From: Symsagittifera roscoffensis
Lineage: Eukaryota > Xenacoelomorpha > Acoela > Convolutidae
DNA: 64,000 nt
Direction: 5' to 3'
NCBI RefSeq assembly: GCF_963678635.1
Contig: NC_087064.1
Coordinates: 29,244,189-29,308,188, forward strand
Shown here one piece after another: positions 33,527 through 44,443 of this stretch (position 1 is its first letter; every line of letters starts with the position of its first letter). Made by a program: the position numbers and the translations under genes. The notes under the pieces are model-generated. The model made no database searches and was not told the origin of the DNA. It saw only the letters and a list, made by a program, of their open reading frames with translations.

Positions 33527-35399
33527 ATGATTTTTTTCTAATGTGCGAGCTGGTTATCTATACCAGATAAGCAACAGCTTATTTTGCGTCTCGAAGTTTG
33601 TTCACACCTCGACACTTCGTTTCTCGATATAGGTCGAAAAAAAATTCAATGCAATGTTTAGCTGTTGTTTATCTACTATACTGGAGAAAAAAGTAACCCA
33701 GCTAGAGAAATTCAAATGAAAAATGAGAGAAACTTTTTTCACAAAGACAGATTCATTTGATTACTCTTATGTTGATTTTTTCCCGTAGATTGTGATGTAC
33801 TCACCTAATTTTGAGAAAATCGCAATTTTTTCTGCAAATCCAAGAAACTGAAATCATTTTGCAAAATTTTTATTTTTAAGTTAGTAGCAGTTTTTGGGAA
33901 ATTTTTAAGCCGCGCGAGAAAAAAATGATATTAAGTTACATCTCTTAAAAATGAAACGAACAATTTCTCTACTTACTGGTATATTCCGGATCAAAATGTA
34001 CGACTTTTATTGCTGTGATGTATAGCACTCTGTGTTTTTCAGATTTCAAGCCTTTTTTCTGTTTCAATTGAGTCTGTCAAATAAACTGTTTATAAAAAGG
34101 ATTTTTCATATAATGAAAGAAAAACTTATTGATTACAAGGTTTCACAAAGATTTTTTGAGTTTTCGAATATATTTGATAGCACAATTCAATTTTTTTCTC
34201 CACTATGTTTTTGATAAATATTGGCTGTAACAAGGCAATTGGCTTCCATCCACATTACTCCCCCTTTCTTCTCATTTAAAATTCCCGTTTCCACAGATTT
34301 ATTTGTTTTTAAGGCCAAAGGTAACATTATAAACTTTGAAGAAAAAATTTGTTCCAAATAGTTAATTTGTTCACCACGCAAATTGATAATGCATTATGAT
34401 AACGCTTAAATATTTTTTCTAAATTAGAAATAAAATAGGGGTGCTGCAAAAAAGAGCCGGTTAACGAATCCAAATGCCAACTCGCACGACACTTGGACAG
34501 CATAAACAAAAACCTTTTTTGTAAAGCGGGTGAGGGGATCGGTAGAAGAGCCGGAACCAACAACATCGAACGGTTCTTTCACAGTCGAAGCCTTTCAAAC
34601 GTATAGCTGGAAGTATTAAATCTCACAAAACGAGATACTCTGCAATATATATGTATTTTAAAAGATCTTTGGGAGATAATTCGCCAATGTTTCTCAGTAA
34701 AGGCATACCAAATGAAAACTAAAGCCAAACAATCACTTTTGCTCAATGAAACGACTGCGGACATTGTTTAAATTTTGATTACATTATTAATTTCTGTTTT
34801 TTTTTTATTTGCTTTTTTCAATGCTTAATTTTTTTGTGCTTTGTAAGTTGCATTTCACATTGATGTTGCATGAAAACTATACGAATTTCATGGCCTTGAA
34901 TTGATCAAAAAACGATAGTTTCTGAAAGAAAATACAACGCAATTGTTCTGCAAAGCTCCCTTCTTTAATTCAAATGCAGCTTTGAACTTTGCATCCTTTT
35001 TAACATTTTTTCAAAGCCCCGAGGTCAAAATTGTTAAGAAAGCGACAATGACTGAACCAAGGAAAAATGTCCGGAGAACACTAGGCTTGAATAAACACTG
35101 ACGGTTATGAGTTTACTTCAATTTTTCAAAAAAACAACGACCGAGCTTTATGGAACGTGGAATATAACTATACAGCTGAATAAGGACGTCAAAATGTCCA
35201 ACAATTACTCTTCAACGGAATCTCAAGTTCAATCACAACAAAATAAACTAAAAACCTTTGCTGTTGCAAAACTGTTGCAATTGTGAGAGAAATCAGTAAC
35301 TACTGGCTCGAAAAAACACATCGTCAAGCCTGTGAGCCTTATCTATTCTACTGGCTATGGCAGTAGCCAGTTATAGTTTGAATTGTAATTTTTAATTAT
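33527..35399. other. Intergenic, MITE end fragments only
   Basis: GGCTC-family end motifs (AAAGAGCCGG) occur near 34451-34460 and 34544-34553, the second preceded by GGTGAGGGGATCGG. No gene. Open frames at 34032-34214, 34187-34381, 34327-34566 and 34579-34764 are short and domain-free. Confidence 0.4.
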
Positions 35400-37261
35400 A
35401 AATCGTAATGCCGAACAAGGTGAAAATCAGCTACGGTGCTCGATCTAAAAGACCGAGTCTTAAATTCAACGTGCTGTGAAAGTGATATATAATCCACTCC
35501 ATTCTGCATACTCTGTGAAAATAAAAGCTAGTGATTTAAGAATTCGGTATAACGGGCATTCAGATAATTCTCAGATTATAGGATGTCACTTGGCACAGTC
35601 AGCCGGATTTGCAAATCAAAAGAACAGGACGAAGTTGGATTTCTTGGGACATTGGGCGTAAGCGTCAGTAGACCCATCATGGCTGATCAATTACTGAGGC
35701 AGCGACAGTAAAAGAGAGTGTGGACCCGTGTACAACACTACTACCACCAGAGCTCATTATTTAAGAACAACACTCCAGACCGGAATCACCATTTTTGACA
35801 GAATCTACCACTGCAGAAGAAGCGAGACTAGAGCGAGATAGATTGGCAAAAGGAAAAATAACAAAAAACGCAAAAAGAAACATGAGAGAAACAGAAGTGG
35901 GACATCATGTTTTCTATACAGAAGCTCAATTAAATCATGGTTTCTGATCAATTTTAATTTGAGTTAGAAGGCAAAATAAGACTGCTGTAAGCCACACCTC
36001 ATGTAAAAATATCTAGAATCAGTCGTTTGAAGATCTATATAATATGATCACGCTAACATCTGAAAAGGTCAATGAAACTCTGAAAGATATAAATTGTTCA
36101 CCCAGGTACAGGAATCTAATGAGACCTTAGAAACATCTCACGCAGTGCTAACTCCTCAAGCAGCCAGATCAGAGTTGGTTTAATTCAGGATCAGATAAAA
36201 CGGGATCTGTACGACATGTCACATTTCATGATAGCCTCACAATTGGAACATTGTCAGCAGAAGAAGAGATGAAAGGAGCAGAGAAACTCAAACTTAGCAA
36301 ACAAATCATACCAGTGAACCAGAAGAATAATCAAATTGCACTAAGTACGAGCGGAACAAACCAGAGAATAAAATAGAAAAATGAAAAGAGGGACACAATA
36401 AGAATTTGGACAAAAGCACAAACGAATGTTTCATCACACCAATTATTATCACCGTGTAACAGATGGTACAAGACAACTTGCATTAGATGAGAGAACGCTA
36501 AAGCGACAATTAAACTAAGATAAGTGCCGATTAGCATCTAGATGCTGGGTGGACCAAATAGTCACTGAATAAGAGGACGGATTTTTACTTTTCTCAGTTT
36601 TAGTTCTAACGTTTGCCTAAAGTCAACTTAACTAGCCGCAGAAACAGCCAATCAGTAAAATTTTGATAAACTTGTGGGTATGCTACGCGGATATAAATAA
36701 ATCTGACTGAGTTTAATGGGCTGACCGATATGCCAGCAGAGTTTCAAAAAGCAATGGCTCCCACATTGAATAATGTGAAGGACACGTTCTTCTTATTGGA
36801 CGACAAAACGAGATGAGCAAGAATGGTAATGGTTCCTTGAACAAATATGAAAAGAATAGGTGACAAAAATCAAAGATTAAGAAGAAACAAAATGTGATCT
36901 TTTAACAAATCAAGTGAAGTGGTCACTCATCGTCTTTTAATTGAAGGGGTTATATCAAAAAACCTAAAAAGAGAAGCAATTTTGGATGGTCTAAAAGCTT
37001 CATTGAAAAGAGAAAAGGAATGGAATTATGAAACGAAACCTGAACGAAATAGTAACAAAAATTCAATTAAATGGCAACATATACAGACTTATTTGAAAAG
37101 TTTCCAAAAATGCGCGCAAAAATATCAATTAATCCTCGTTACAGCGGATCATGGGAAACAAGAGGATATATCGATGGAAGATACAATGGGCTAGAAGCCC
37201 GAATGATCAATAAAGAGGATTGAGTCCCTATCTTTTTTGGGCAGTAAAAATGATACAACAA

Positions 37262-37520
37262 ACGAGTTGGAAATGCTAGCACTAGCCTGGGCTACGGATA
37301 TGATTAATCACCTACTCCTGGGATTGGAGATTACGATTGCTACAGATGTTTAAAACTTTTTTATCAGTTCTAGGTGCTTTTAGAGCAATTTAACGCATTG
37401 GTCGAAATTGACCAGATGGGCTGATAGGATGTTGCTTTTTTAGTTGAAATTATATATTTACCAGGAAAGGACTTAGTGATTGTAGATTACCGTTCCGGGG
37501 ACCCGTCAGGGGAACCATGG
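37262..37520 (+). pseudogene. Gypsy RNase H fragment (copy 1)
   Basis: The frame near 37264 reads ELEMLALAWATDMINHLLLG and then ITIATDV. This matches the ELExLAxVWAxxxxxxYLxG then TDH blocks of Ty3/Gypsy RNase H. Further on, in another frame, come WADRM and, near 37455, YLPGKDLVIVDYRSGD, corresponding to the usual YxPGKxNxVADxxSR end. Several frameshifts separate the blocks. Confidence 0.7.
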
Positions 37521-38179
37521 GAGGAAACAGAGTAGCAATAAAAACTTGTTCTAGATTCGTTTTTGTTTCGTTTGTTGCCATATCCAATTGTGGATTTTAA
37601 CCCAGAAGTTAAGAAAGAACTTTATTTTTCTCCGAGAAACATGGATTGGTAGATGAAAAAGAAGAACAGATACCAGAAAAAACAAAACTGACAAACTAAA
37701 CCAGAAAACCAGAAAACAGTGGTGGTTCGAACGGAACCTAAGCGGTTACGGAGAAGGGCAATCCCAATAAATGCAGAGGCAGAGTGTGGAGCGATCAAGA
37801 AGTTGACTCAACCGTCATAGCGAAAAAGGAGGAAGTGTACAAAAAATCTGACATTGTGATTGCAAATAGAGATTCACGTGCGGACAAGAGGGAAAATTTG
37901 TCTACAAAGGCCCCTTAAACGCATACGACGATAGATATGACTTTGTCAGACTCAAAATCAAACGAAAATATAACAGAAAATTTACCTAAGAGCCCGATTG
38001 ACAAACGAATAAGACGAATAAGAAACTGTCGGCACAAGAGTCTAGTCGGACTAAAACTAAATCCAATAAGGAGGTAGAAGGAGCCGGAACAACTTCAACC
38101 GAGACAAAAAGCAGGCAAAGAACGTCAATGCCAATGGAGCAGAGAAAAAGAAAAACAAAAGAAAAAATGGACCAAGAAA

Positions 38180-38184
38180 ACAAG
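38180..38184. repeat. 5-bp target duplication of the BEL element, left
   Basis: ACAAG directly before the left LTR; the same five bases follow the right LTR at 47275-47279. Confidence 0.85.
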
Positions 38185-38567
38185 TGTTGCAGCGCAAGTA
38201 TAAATTCATATAAAATAAGCACAGTTAGCCGAGTGGCCTAAGCTAACGTACCGACAGTTGACGTAGGTTCGAGTCCCCTACCTGCCCATGTATTAATATA
38301 CTAAAAAAGGGGGTTATATCCTATTTTTTCTGTTTTTTGATTCTAATTCGGTTCAGACTTGATTAAGGCTGACCGCTAAAAAAGAGCAATTTGTCTCAAG
38401 GACATTACCGACCGGTTCTTGTGGCTAGTTTATTGAAGCTGATTATTGGTGAATTTATGAACTCGTTATACAGCAAAGTTTGGGATGAAATTATCAATAA
38501 TGCCGTTGAATTTTGTATTACCAAGAACACGAATTTATTGTTGATTTTTCGGAGATTAGCGGCCACA
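38185..38567 (+). repeat. BEL left LTR (383 bp)
   Basis: Starts TGTTGCAGCGCAA and ends GCGGCCACA. It aligns along its length with 46842-47274. The right copy is 50 bp longer through three indels (after GCAGCGCAA, near the TAGCTTGCGCC block, and near the TTAAATTCAGCC block). Substitutions are a few percent, so insertion is not very recent. A TATAAAATAAG-like block at 38210-38219 is a possible TATA box. A tRNA-like sequence lies at 38219-38288. Confidence 0.92.
38219..38288 (+). promoter_or_regulatory. tRNA-like sequence with Pol III A and B boxes in the left LTR
   Basis: TAGCCGAGTGG (38226-38236) fits the tRNA A-box consensus TRGCNNARYNGG, with the GCCGAGTGG wording of Leu/Ser-type tRNAs. GGTTCGAGTCC (38266-38276) fits the B box perfectly. 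The spacing is that of a tRNA gene, and the sequence ends in CCTGCCCA. The acceptor and T stems pair poorly, so it is not a functional tRNA gene by sequence. It could work as an internal Pol III promoter or be a captured tRNA-derived SINE head. Confidence 0.7.
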
Positions 38568-38570
38568 TTT

Positions 38571-38587
38571 TGGCTCCCCACAAGGGA
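38571..38587 (+). promoter_or_regulatory. Putative primer-binding site
   Basis: TGGCTCCCCACAAGGGA begins 3 bases after the left LTR with TGG, the complement of a tRNA CCA end. Its complement could form a tRNA acceptor 3' strand plus part of the T stem. The tRNA species is not identified. Confidence 0.55.
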
Positions 38588-38605
38588 CACGACTCTCCGC
38601 ACAGC

Positions 38606-38923
38606 ATGAACTGCAACAAAAGCCACAGGAGCAGCCACCTGCACTTTAGTGATAACGAGCCAGAATATGCGCCTTCTTCCTCTTCCTCTTATTCGTATTC
38701 TGTCTCCGCTGATCTATCTCAGTCTGTTTCTGAACCCAGTTGTGCATCCACAAGTGCTGCTGCAGTGAATTTTAACGACCTCAGAAGTAATAATAACAAA
38801 AATGCCTCTCTTCAGCACCACCACAGTCATCTTCAACTACAGCACACATCATCCACTCCCTCTTCTTCGACTCCCTCAAATTGGCTCAACGACCAATTCA
38901 ACTTCTCAGACGAGGAGTTCTGA
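38606..38923 (+). CDS. Ser/His-rich open frame in BEL leader
   Basis: ATG at 38606 to TGA at 38921-38923, 105 codons. The product is rich in Ser, His, Asn and Gln, with an SSSSSYSYS run, an HHHSHLQLQH block and an acidic end (FNFSDEEF). It has no known gag domain. Base composition is GC-richer than the rest of the element. Directly after the stop comes GAGAGCGTGAGTTG, which contains a donor-like GTGAGT. It might be a captured piece of host coding DNA or an element-specific leader protein. Expression is unproven. Confidence 0.4.
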   Translation: MNCNKSHRSSHLHFSDNEPEYAPSSSSSYSYSVSADLSQSVSEPSCASTSAAAVNFNDLRSNNNKNASLQHHHSHLQLQHTSSTPSSSTPSNWLNDQFNFSDEEF

Positions 38924-38946
38924 GAGCGTGAGTTGTTCTCTTCGAT

Positions 38947-39260
38947 GTGACCAACTGCAGAGACATCACTGAGGCACTAGAGTTCGATCCCCTGCCCGAC
39001 CACTTCTTTTTCGTGCTCCAATACAACCCACAGAACAAAGGAAATTCAGAGAGGCCTACCGAGAAATTCAGGTGTCGATTGAGTTGTCAAGCGCAGTCCA
39101 GCTACAGACGTTTTGTGGAAGTGATAGAAGCAATCACGGAACAACTTCTCTGCGTCTGACCGAGAAATTCAGGTGTCGATTGAGTTGTCAAGCGCAGTCC
39201 AGCTACAGACGTTTTGTGGAAGTGATAGAAGCAATCACGGAACAACTTCTCTGCGTCTGA
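38947..39260 (+). pseudogene. Coding-like leader fragment, partly duplicated
   Basis: The frame reads NCRDITEALEFDPLPDHFFF then breaks; another frame continues with FREAYREIQVSIELSSAVQL. Both look like real protein of helical character, with GC-rich codons, joined by a frameshift near 39040. The 3' part is duplicated in tandem (101-bp period). I do not recognise the family, but it is unlike BEL gag or pol. Confidence 0.4.
39059..39260. repeat. 101-bp perfect tandem duplication
   Basis: Bases 39059-39159 and 39160-39260 are identical by eye, head to tail (CCGAGAAATTCAGGTGTCGA ... CTTCTCTGCGTCTGA). Since 101 is not a multiple of 3, the second copy is in a different frame. It is a recent event within the element, or an assembly artefact. 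Confidence 0.9.
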
Positions 39261-40250
39261 CCGATGATTTGATAACCCGAAACCGGTGACCGCCCAATCT
39301 CAAAAACTGAAAGACTCGACAAACTTTAAAAAAAAAACTTTCAAATTTGCTATAAAATTGATTTACACTGTCATACATGTTGAAATTTTTCCCGCAAGCT
39401 AGCCCCCGGTAATTTTTCTCAATACCCAAAATCTTTGGACAGTTCCGTTGAACTGAAATATCTTACAATCGGTATTTAGACAATTTGATTGACATTTTTT
39501 TTCTCGATACCAAAAATTTTTGGATATTTGTGAACGGAATATTAATCCGTGAAATCGGATCATAGACAAGAGGTACTGGACTAGTTTTTGGTTGGTTTAC
39601 GACTCGAACCTGCTGACCAAAATTTTCCGAAAAATTTTGGGAAAATTGTAAAATATTGCCAAAATATCCTCAAAACGTCCCCAGAATTCTGCGAAACTGT
39701 GCTGTAACATTACACCAACCTTATGGTAAGTGGTCTGGTAGCGAAATATCAGGCCAATTAAGTTGAGTTTTTTCATCCTCAGGTTTTTTCCGCGTGTTTT
39801 GTTGGAACTTAACCAATTTGCCTGATCCCCCGCCCACCATTGGTGAAACTGAAAGCCAGTTCGCTTCAAGTCAATCTAAGCCGTTACAGCGCGTTCGATA
39901 ATTGATTTCGTTGCGCGACACTAATGTTAAGTGGTCGGTTACGGTGATATCAAGTGAGTTAAGTTGAATTCTTTCGTTCTCAGGTTTACTCCGTGTGCGT
40001 TGTTGGAGTTCAACCGACCTACTCAATTTTCCCACCCCATTGGTACTTAAGCGTAATGTAGCCGTCGCATAGGTCTCTTAAGTGTATGGTATTCATTCTA
40101 GGAGCTAGTTCCTTGGATCACGCGCTCCATAAACTATCCGCACCGTCTCAAAAGCGCGTGAAAGAGACTTGTTTCACAAAGACCAGTTTAAGCTTTAACT
40201 TTAACGCCAGGGACTCGCAGAAAACTATCAAATAATATCTGCATCTTTTT
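39261..40250. other. BEL leader, non-coding, with a diverged direct repeat
   Basis: Two similar stretches of about 130 bp, 39720-39850 and 39920-40045, share GGTAAGTGGTC/GTTAAGTGGTC, AATTAAGTTGA/AGTTAAGTTGA, CTCAGGTTT and CCATTGGT in order. No gag homology. Such a long leader (about 1.6 kb from LTR to gag) is unusual for BEL elements. Confidence 0.5.
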
Positions 40251-40721
40251 TTGTCGAATCGGAAAGATCTAGTTATTTGGCACGACGCCATAAATAACTC
40301 CATTAGTAAGCACCGCAGTAACAACAACCGTTGTTTGAGTACTGACCAACTTAAGAGCCTTCTTTTGAGATACAAGGAGAATATTGCCGCTATTGTATAC
40401 TTTCGCCGCAACGGTACGGACAAAATAGAAAAAGAGTTGAAAAAGACAGGTATTCTCGTTCTTAACATAGTTGAGGATTTTATCTCAAAGCGAAAAGCCA
40501 AAGAACAAATAATTATCGAAAAGTATAAAGAGCTGCACCAGCCCCCTTCCCTTGAGTTGAAGACTCTGTTGTTACTTAGAAGATACAGTGCTGACCTAAG
40601 TACACTGAAAGCTAAAAAGAAGCGGAACCATTTGTCGCTCAAAAAGCGTCGGGCGATTCACAATAGACTTAAAGCGTTAAAACTTCAAGTTACTCCCCCT
40701 TGTAAGTTATTGATGTATTAG
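40251..40721 (+). pseudogene. BEL gag-region fragment 1 (basic, helical)
   Basis: Open frame of 156 codons without an ATG start. The product is basic and rich in Leu, Lys and Ile with helical periodicity (KSLLLRYKENIAAIVYF, LKAKKKRNHLSLKKRRA). No conserved domain is recognised. It ends 73 bases upstream of the more typical gag N-terminus and may be an upstream part of gag or an unrelated leader protein. Confidence 0.45.
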
Positions 40722-40793
40722 AGTTTTTTGTGGATTTACTTGAGTGAAAATAAAGTTTTTTCTGAGAGTCGTTTATTTCTGAAATTATTAAGC

Positions 40794-41348
40794 ATGGAAG
40801 TTAAGTTTCAGAAGAAAACTAAGAAGTTGTTTGAGAAACGTAGCAATCTCAAAAATGAACTTAATAAATGCCACGAAATATTTTTGGAATACATAGGGAG
40901 TCGGAGTCGTTGCTCAAAAATTGATACCTATATTAAAAAATGTAGGAACTATATAAAACAAGTGGTCGAGGTGAATAATGAGTTGATTGATATGGCTGCA
41001 AAAAATGCCAACCCCGACGAATTGATACCGGCACAGGATGAGTGGCTTCATAAGTTGACTCAAAGCAACGATAAAGTTTTGCAGGAAGCTATCACATATA
41101 AAACAAGTTTTGAGGCAGTAACAGAGCCGGACAATATAGATAGTAGCTCAAAAGTTTCTCGTCATTCCAAAAAAAGTGAAAAACCGCAGTCGCATAAAAC
41201 AGATACCCGCTCTAAGTTTTCACACCGAAGCAGCCGACATCAGCAATCGGGTTCTCGAAATCCAGTCGTTATACCGCCGCTCCGTCTAAAATACTTTCTG
41301 AGAAAAACGCGATTTTTTGATTTTAAAGAAACAGCAAGAGGAACTTGA
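40794..41348 (+). pseudogene. BEL gag N-terminal region
   Basis: ATG at 40794, 184 codons to a stop. Starts MEVKFQKKTKKLFEKRSNLK; the coiled-coil with ELNKCHEIFLEY and INNELIDMAAK-like spacing is the usual N-terminal region of BEL/Pao gag. It is followed by a Ser/Lys/His-rich stretch (RHSKKSEKPQSHK). Coiled-coil sequence continues in another frame to about 41603 (LKGLELEDELSEISENAEE), showing a frameshift near 41340. Confidence 0.6.
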
Positions 41349-41809
41349 GAGGCAGGCAAAGGTGTCATTAAGACTAAAAGAGCAGCAAAACAAGATGAAA
41401 CAATGTTTTTTTTGGAACAACAAAGCAGTTTATAGTTGGAAGAATTGGCTGAAGAACACAGGAAAAAACTGGCAGAAATTGAGTTGAAAGGGCTGGAGTT
41501 AGAGGATGAGTTGTCGGAAATCAGCGAGAATGCCGAGGAAAGTGGTTTAACTCGAATCTCTCCACAACTAACAATAGACGAAAAGGATTGTACGCGTCAC
41601 TGAGTCGAATCTGTAGACCACGATCAGCCTGACTCTGTTTTAGTTTCGAATCAAGAGCAGCACGTTTGTTCGACAGCTCCTGAGTAAACTTATCCTGTAT
41701 CAACAAATTACACGGTCTCATCAAGTTTTACAGGAGTGAATAATGTCCAGGCAGCTTCTAGTGAACCGGGATTGTATTGCAGTAACCACATTTACGGAAA
41801 CGACATAAT
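41349..41809 (+). pseudogene. BEL gag middle, frameshifted coiled coil
   Basis: Charged heptads (EEHRKKLAEIELKGLELED) run to a stop at about 41601-41603 and then fade into frameshifted sequence. It links the gag N-terminal region to the Pro/Ser/Val-rich part. Confidence 0.5.
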
Positions 41810-42502
41810 TTGTCGAATTTGGTCCAATCGCAGATTTCCGTTAACAATCCAGTAGGGTTACAGCAGGTCATTCAACCTGTTTCTAATAATTTGCCTCAGC
41901 AAACTTTTTTGTACACTCATCCAGTGCTAGGTAATCCAAACACAGGGTCAGTAGTCCCGGTAACTTCTGAGAACTTTTTTGCTCCGACAACATATGCAGA
42001 CGTTCCTTCTGGTGTAGCACCATTCGTTCCTGCATCAACAACAACTAATCAGGTTTCTTCAACACATCAAACTATAGGATCAGTAGTAGCTGGCTACCAA
42101 GCACCTGTAATTATATCACAACAACATATGGGTGTTCCCGTTAGCAGTTATAACTTTTCAAGTGACCACCAAAATCCTTATAGTAATTTGTGGAGACCAG
42201 CTGTTGCTGTCTCTTTAATGTCAGCTCAACAAAGCTATGTTCCTTCGACAACTGTTTTTTCCGCAGTAACTCCGATTGTTCCTCCGAATAATTTTGTTCC
42301 TCTTACAAGTGGAGGGACTGTGTTCTTTGCGCAGCCTGAAAGTGTTTCACAGGCTAATCAACCATTCGTTCCTGATTATCACGGTAATTCTCCGAGTTAC
42401 CCAGCGCCAACTCCCGATAATTCACCTGGTGCAGACGTCGAGCGTCCACTTTTGACTGGAGAGTTGATTAATATACTCATGCACAGCCGAAAAGATGAGT
42501 GA
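41810..42502 (+). pseudogene. BEL gag Pro/Ser/Val-rich region
   Basis: Open for 230 codons. Low-complexity product rich in Pro, Ser, Val, Asn and Gln (for example TNQVSSTHQTIGSVVAGYQA). It ends with ERPLLTGELINILMHSRK and overlaps the next fragment's ATGA. It is the linker normally found before the DUF1759 part of BEL gag. Confidence 0.55.
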
Positions 42503-42662
42503 AAAGAAAATCCCTGAGTGGAAGCTGACACAGTTCGATGGCAACCCACTTAATTGGCATGAGTGGTTTGGACAGTTCATATCGACAGTCGATTCAGCCA
42601 TACTCAGTGACAATGAAAAGCTTACCTATCTGAAAATGCTCGTATTGGGTAAATGCTCGTAA
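42495..42662 (+). pseudogene. BEL gag DUF1759 start, truncated
   Basis: ATG at 42495, 55 codons. WKLTQFDGNPLNWHEWFGQF and STVDSAILSDNEKLTYLK match the hallmark opening of the BEL/Pao gag DUF1759 domain. The domain is cut after KMLVLGK; most of its length is deleted, and the sequence jumps straight towards the zinc-knuckle region. Confidence 0.85.
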
Positions 42663-42754
42663 TTCTAAGGTTCAGTCTGAAGAACCAGTGAAGCAAAAAG
42701 TAGGTACAAAAGGTATCGCAAAGGTAAGTGATAAGACTAAGGAAAAATCAAAGT

Positions 42755-42935
42755 TATCTCCATGTTCTGTATGTAAAGTTCAACACGCTCTTTGGAATTG
42801 CGCTGTATTCAAAAAGAAAAACTTACGCAACGAGTGAAACATGTAGCCGAACAAAAACCTTGCTTTGCGTGTTTACAGAGCAATCACAGTTTTCGTAACT
42901 GTAGCAAGGCCAGAAAATGCCCCAAGCCAGATTTT
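42755..42935 (+). pseudogene. BEL gag zinc knuckles
   Basis: CSVCKVQHALWNC fits C-x2-C-x3-H-x4-C, and CFACLQSNHSFRNC fits C-x2-C-x4-H-x4-C. Such paired knuckles precede the BEL protease. The second is followed by basic residues (SKARKC). A frameshift separates the two. Confidence 0.8.
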
Positions 42936-43099
42936 TTGTGAAAGCACGCACATCGTGCTCTTACATGGAGCTGAGAAAATTTTTCCTCCTAAGGATACTA
43001 AAAGTTCCCCGGCGACAGGTAACGCAAACACTAAACATGAATAAACATGAATCGACTAACGCTGCCGTCGGCGATATTCATAGCCAGGAGTAAACTAAA

Positions 43100-43513
43100 G
43101 GCCTCCTGCCAGTTGCATCACTCGCCGTCCCTTCGGATGTGACGATTACTAATGCCCTAGCTCTTTGCGATAGTGCTTCCACGCACTCATGGGTATCCGC
43201 CGATCTCGTAAAACGTCTCCATTTGGTTGGCACTCCCGTTAACCTCACCATAAAAGGATTCAATTCCACGAGCTTGATGAAAACTCGTCAAGGAAGTTTT
43301 AAAGTTTCTGCCGAAACGAATAATAGTAAACTTTCGTTTTCTTTTCGAGCTGATGTTAAGGATCATATTCGCATTGGATCGGATAACATAAGTATTACTC
43401 AATTACAGGAAAACCCGCAGTTGGCTCCGATAAAACCAATACATATTAAGTACGAGGAAGTCGAAATAATTACTGGACAGGATTTCTACCATGCCAAAAG
43501 AACCGTTGAGTAA
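43100..43513 (+). pseudogene. BEL aspartic protease (DUF1758 type)
   Basis: ALCDSASTHSWVSADLVKRL holds the active-site aspartate in a D-S-A-S form (most relatives have D-S/T-G-S/A). The later IITGQDFYHAK corresponds to the usual LIGxDxxxxL block. The frame is open from about 43098 and stops at 43511-43513. Confidence 0.75.
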
Positions 43514-43732
43514 CTTCTGCGGGAGGACTCTATTTCACCGTGCGCCGTACGCCTTCCGATAGGTTGATTTTTAAGTGGTCCGTTACCGCCGTCCTTCAAG
43601 TCGAACTCGTCTTGCTTTAAATGTGTTGTCGAAGACATGTCTCTTGCGGACCAAATTAAAACTTGGTATACGTTGGAGTCATATGGAGCCTTTAAGTAAG
43701 TAGATGCCCGTTCCACCGCCGATAAACGCGCT

Positions 43733-44440
43733 TTGTCCGTTTTGAAAAATGACATTTTTCACGATGGTGGGAGATACATTGTACCAATGCTTTGGAACGA
43801 TAAAGAAAGTGCTTTACCGAATAAGTATTTTTCCTCCTTGGCTCAATCAAAGTCTTTGGAAAAGAGGCTAGATAAGGATCCGTCGCTTCGTGAGAAGTAC
43901 GCCGAAACAATTAGAGAAGATATACAAAAAGGATATGTCACAACCGATAAGGTACACGATCCCAAACCACGAGCCGATCGTGAGTGGTATCTCCCGCATC
44001 ACCCGGTGTTGAACCCGAATAAACCCGGTACGGTGCGCCGAGTCCTGAATGGGGCATCTAAGTGTCATGGCGCTTCCTTGAACAAATCTCTGTTTGTTGG
44101 CCCGGATCTCCTTCAAAACCTCATTTTTGTACTTTTAAGATTCCGTCAGCATAAATACTCCGTTTCAGCTGACATTGAGGGGATGTTTTTACAGGTTGGA
44201 GTCCGTGAAGAAGATCAACCTTCTCTTCGTTTTTTGTGGAGGGAGGACCCCACATCAAGTGTGGTAGTTCACCAATATACGCGTCACATTTTTGGTGTTC
44301 GTGACTGGCCGACTTGTGCGATTTTTGCTTTCGAATAAGACTGCATCGGATAACCAAGCTGAGTACCCCGAAGCAGCTTCGGCTGTTGTCCAGAAGTTTT
44401 ATATGGATGATTATCTGGATTCTTTTCAAACAGGGGTGAT
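43733..44440 (+). pseudogene. BEL reverse transcriptase
   Basis: Blocks in order: REWYLPHHPVLNPNKPGTVR then VLNGASKCHGASLNKSLFVGP (BEL-specific substrate blocks), KYSVSADIEGMFLQV (motif A, catalytic Asp), a stop at 44336-44338, then YMDDYLDSF at 44404-44430 (motif C, YxDD) in another frame. Sequence between protease and RT (about 43514-43730) is stop-ridden and shortened. Catalytic residues seen are intact, but the frame is broken. Confidence 0.85.
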
Positions 44441-44443
44441 ACC

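Larger units (their letters stand above)
35400..38184 (+). mobile_element. Degraded Ty3/Gypsy-like retrotransposon, copy 1
   Basis: The start (35430-35600; GGTGCTCGATCTAAAAGACC onward) recurs at 47822-47940, and the 3' coding portion (37585-37840, CCCAGAAGTTAAGAAAGAAC to GAAGTTGACTCAACC) recurs at about 50675-50870. Between them are K/E-rich, gag-like frames and an RNase H fragment. No clear LTRs were found. Frameshifts and stops are everywhere. The BEL element begins exactly at 38185, so it landed in this copy or its edge. An open frame at 36919-37194 (VTHRLLIEGVISKNLKRE...) is part of this decayed coding region. Confidence 0.6.

Noticed and set aside
38219-38288. Genuine tRNA gene
   Set aside because: A and B boxes fit, but acceptor and T stems pair poorly and both copies lie at the same place inside LTRs. 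Reported as a tRNA-like Pol III promoter instead.
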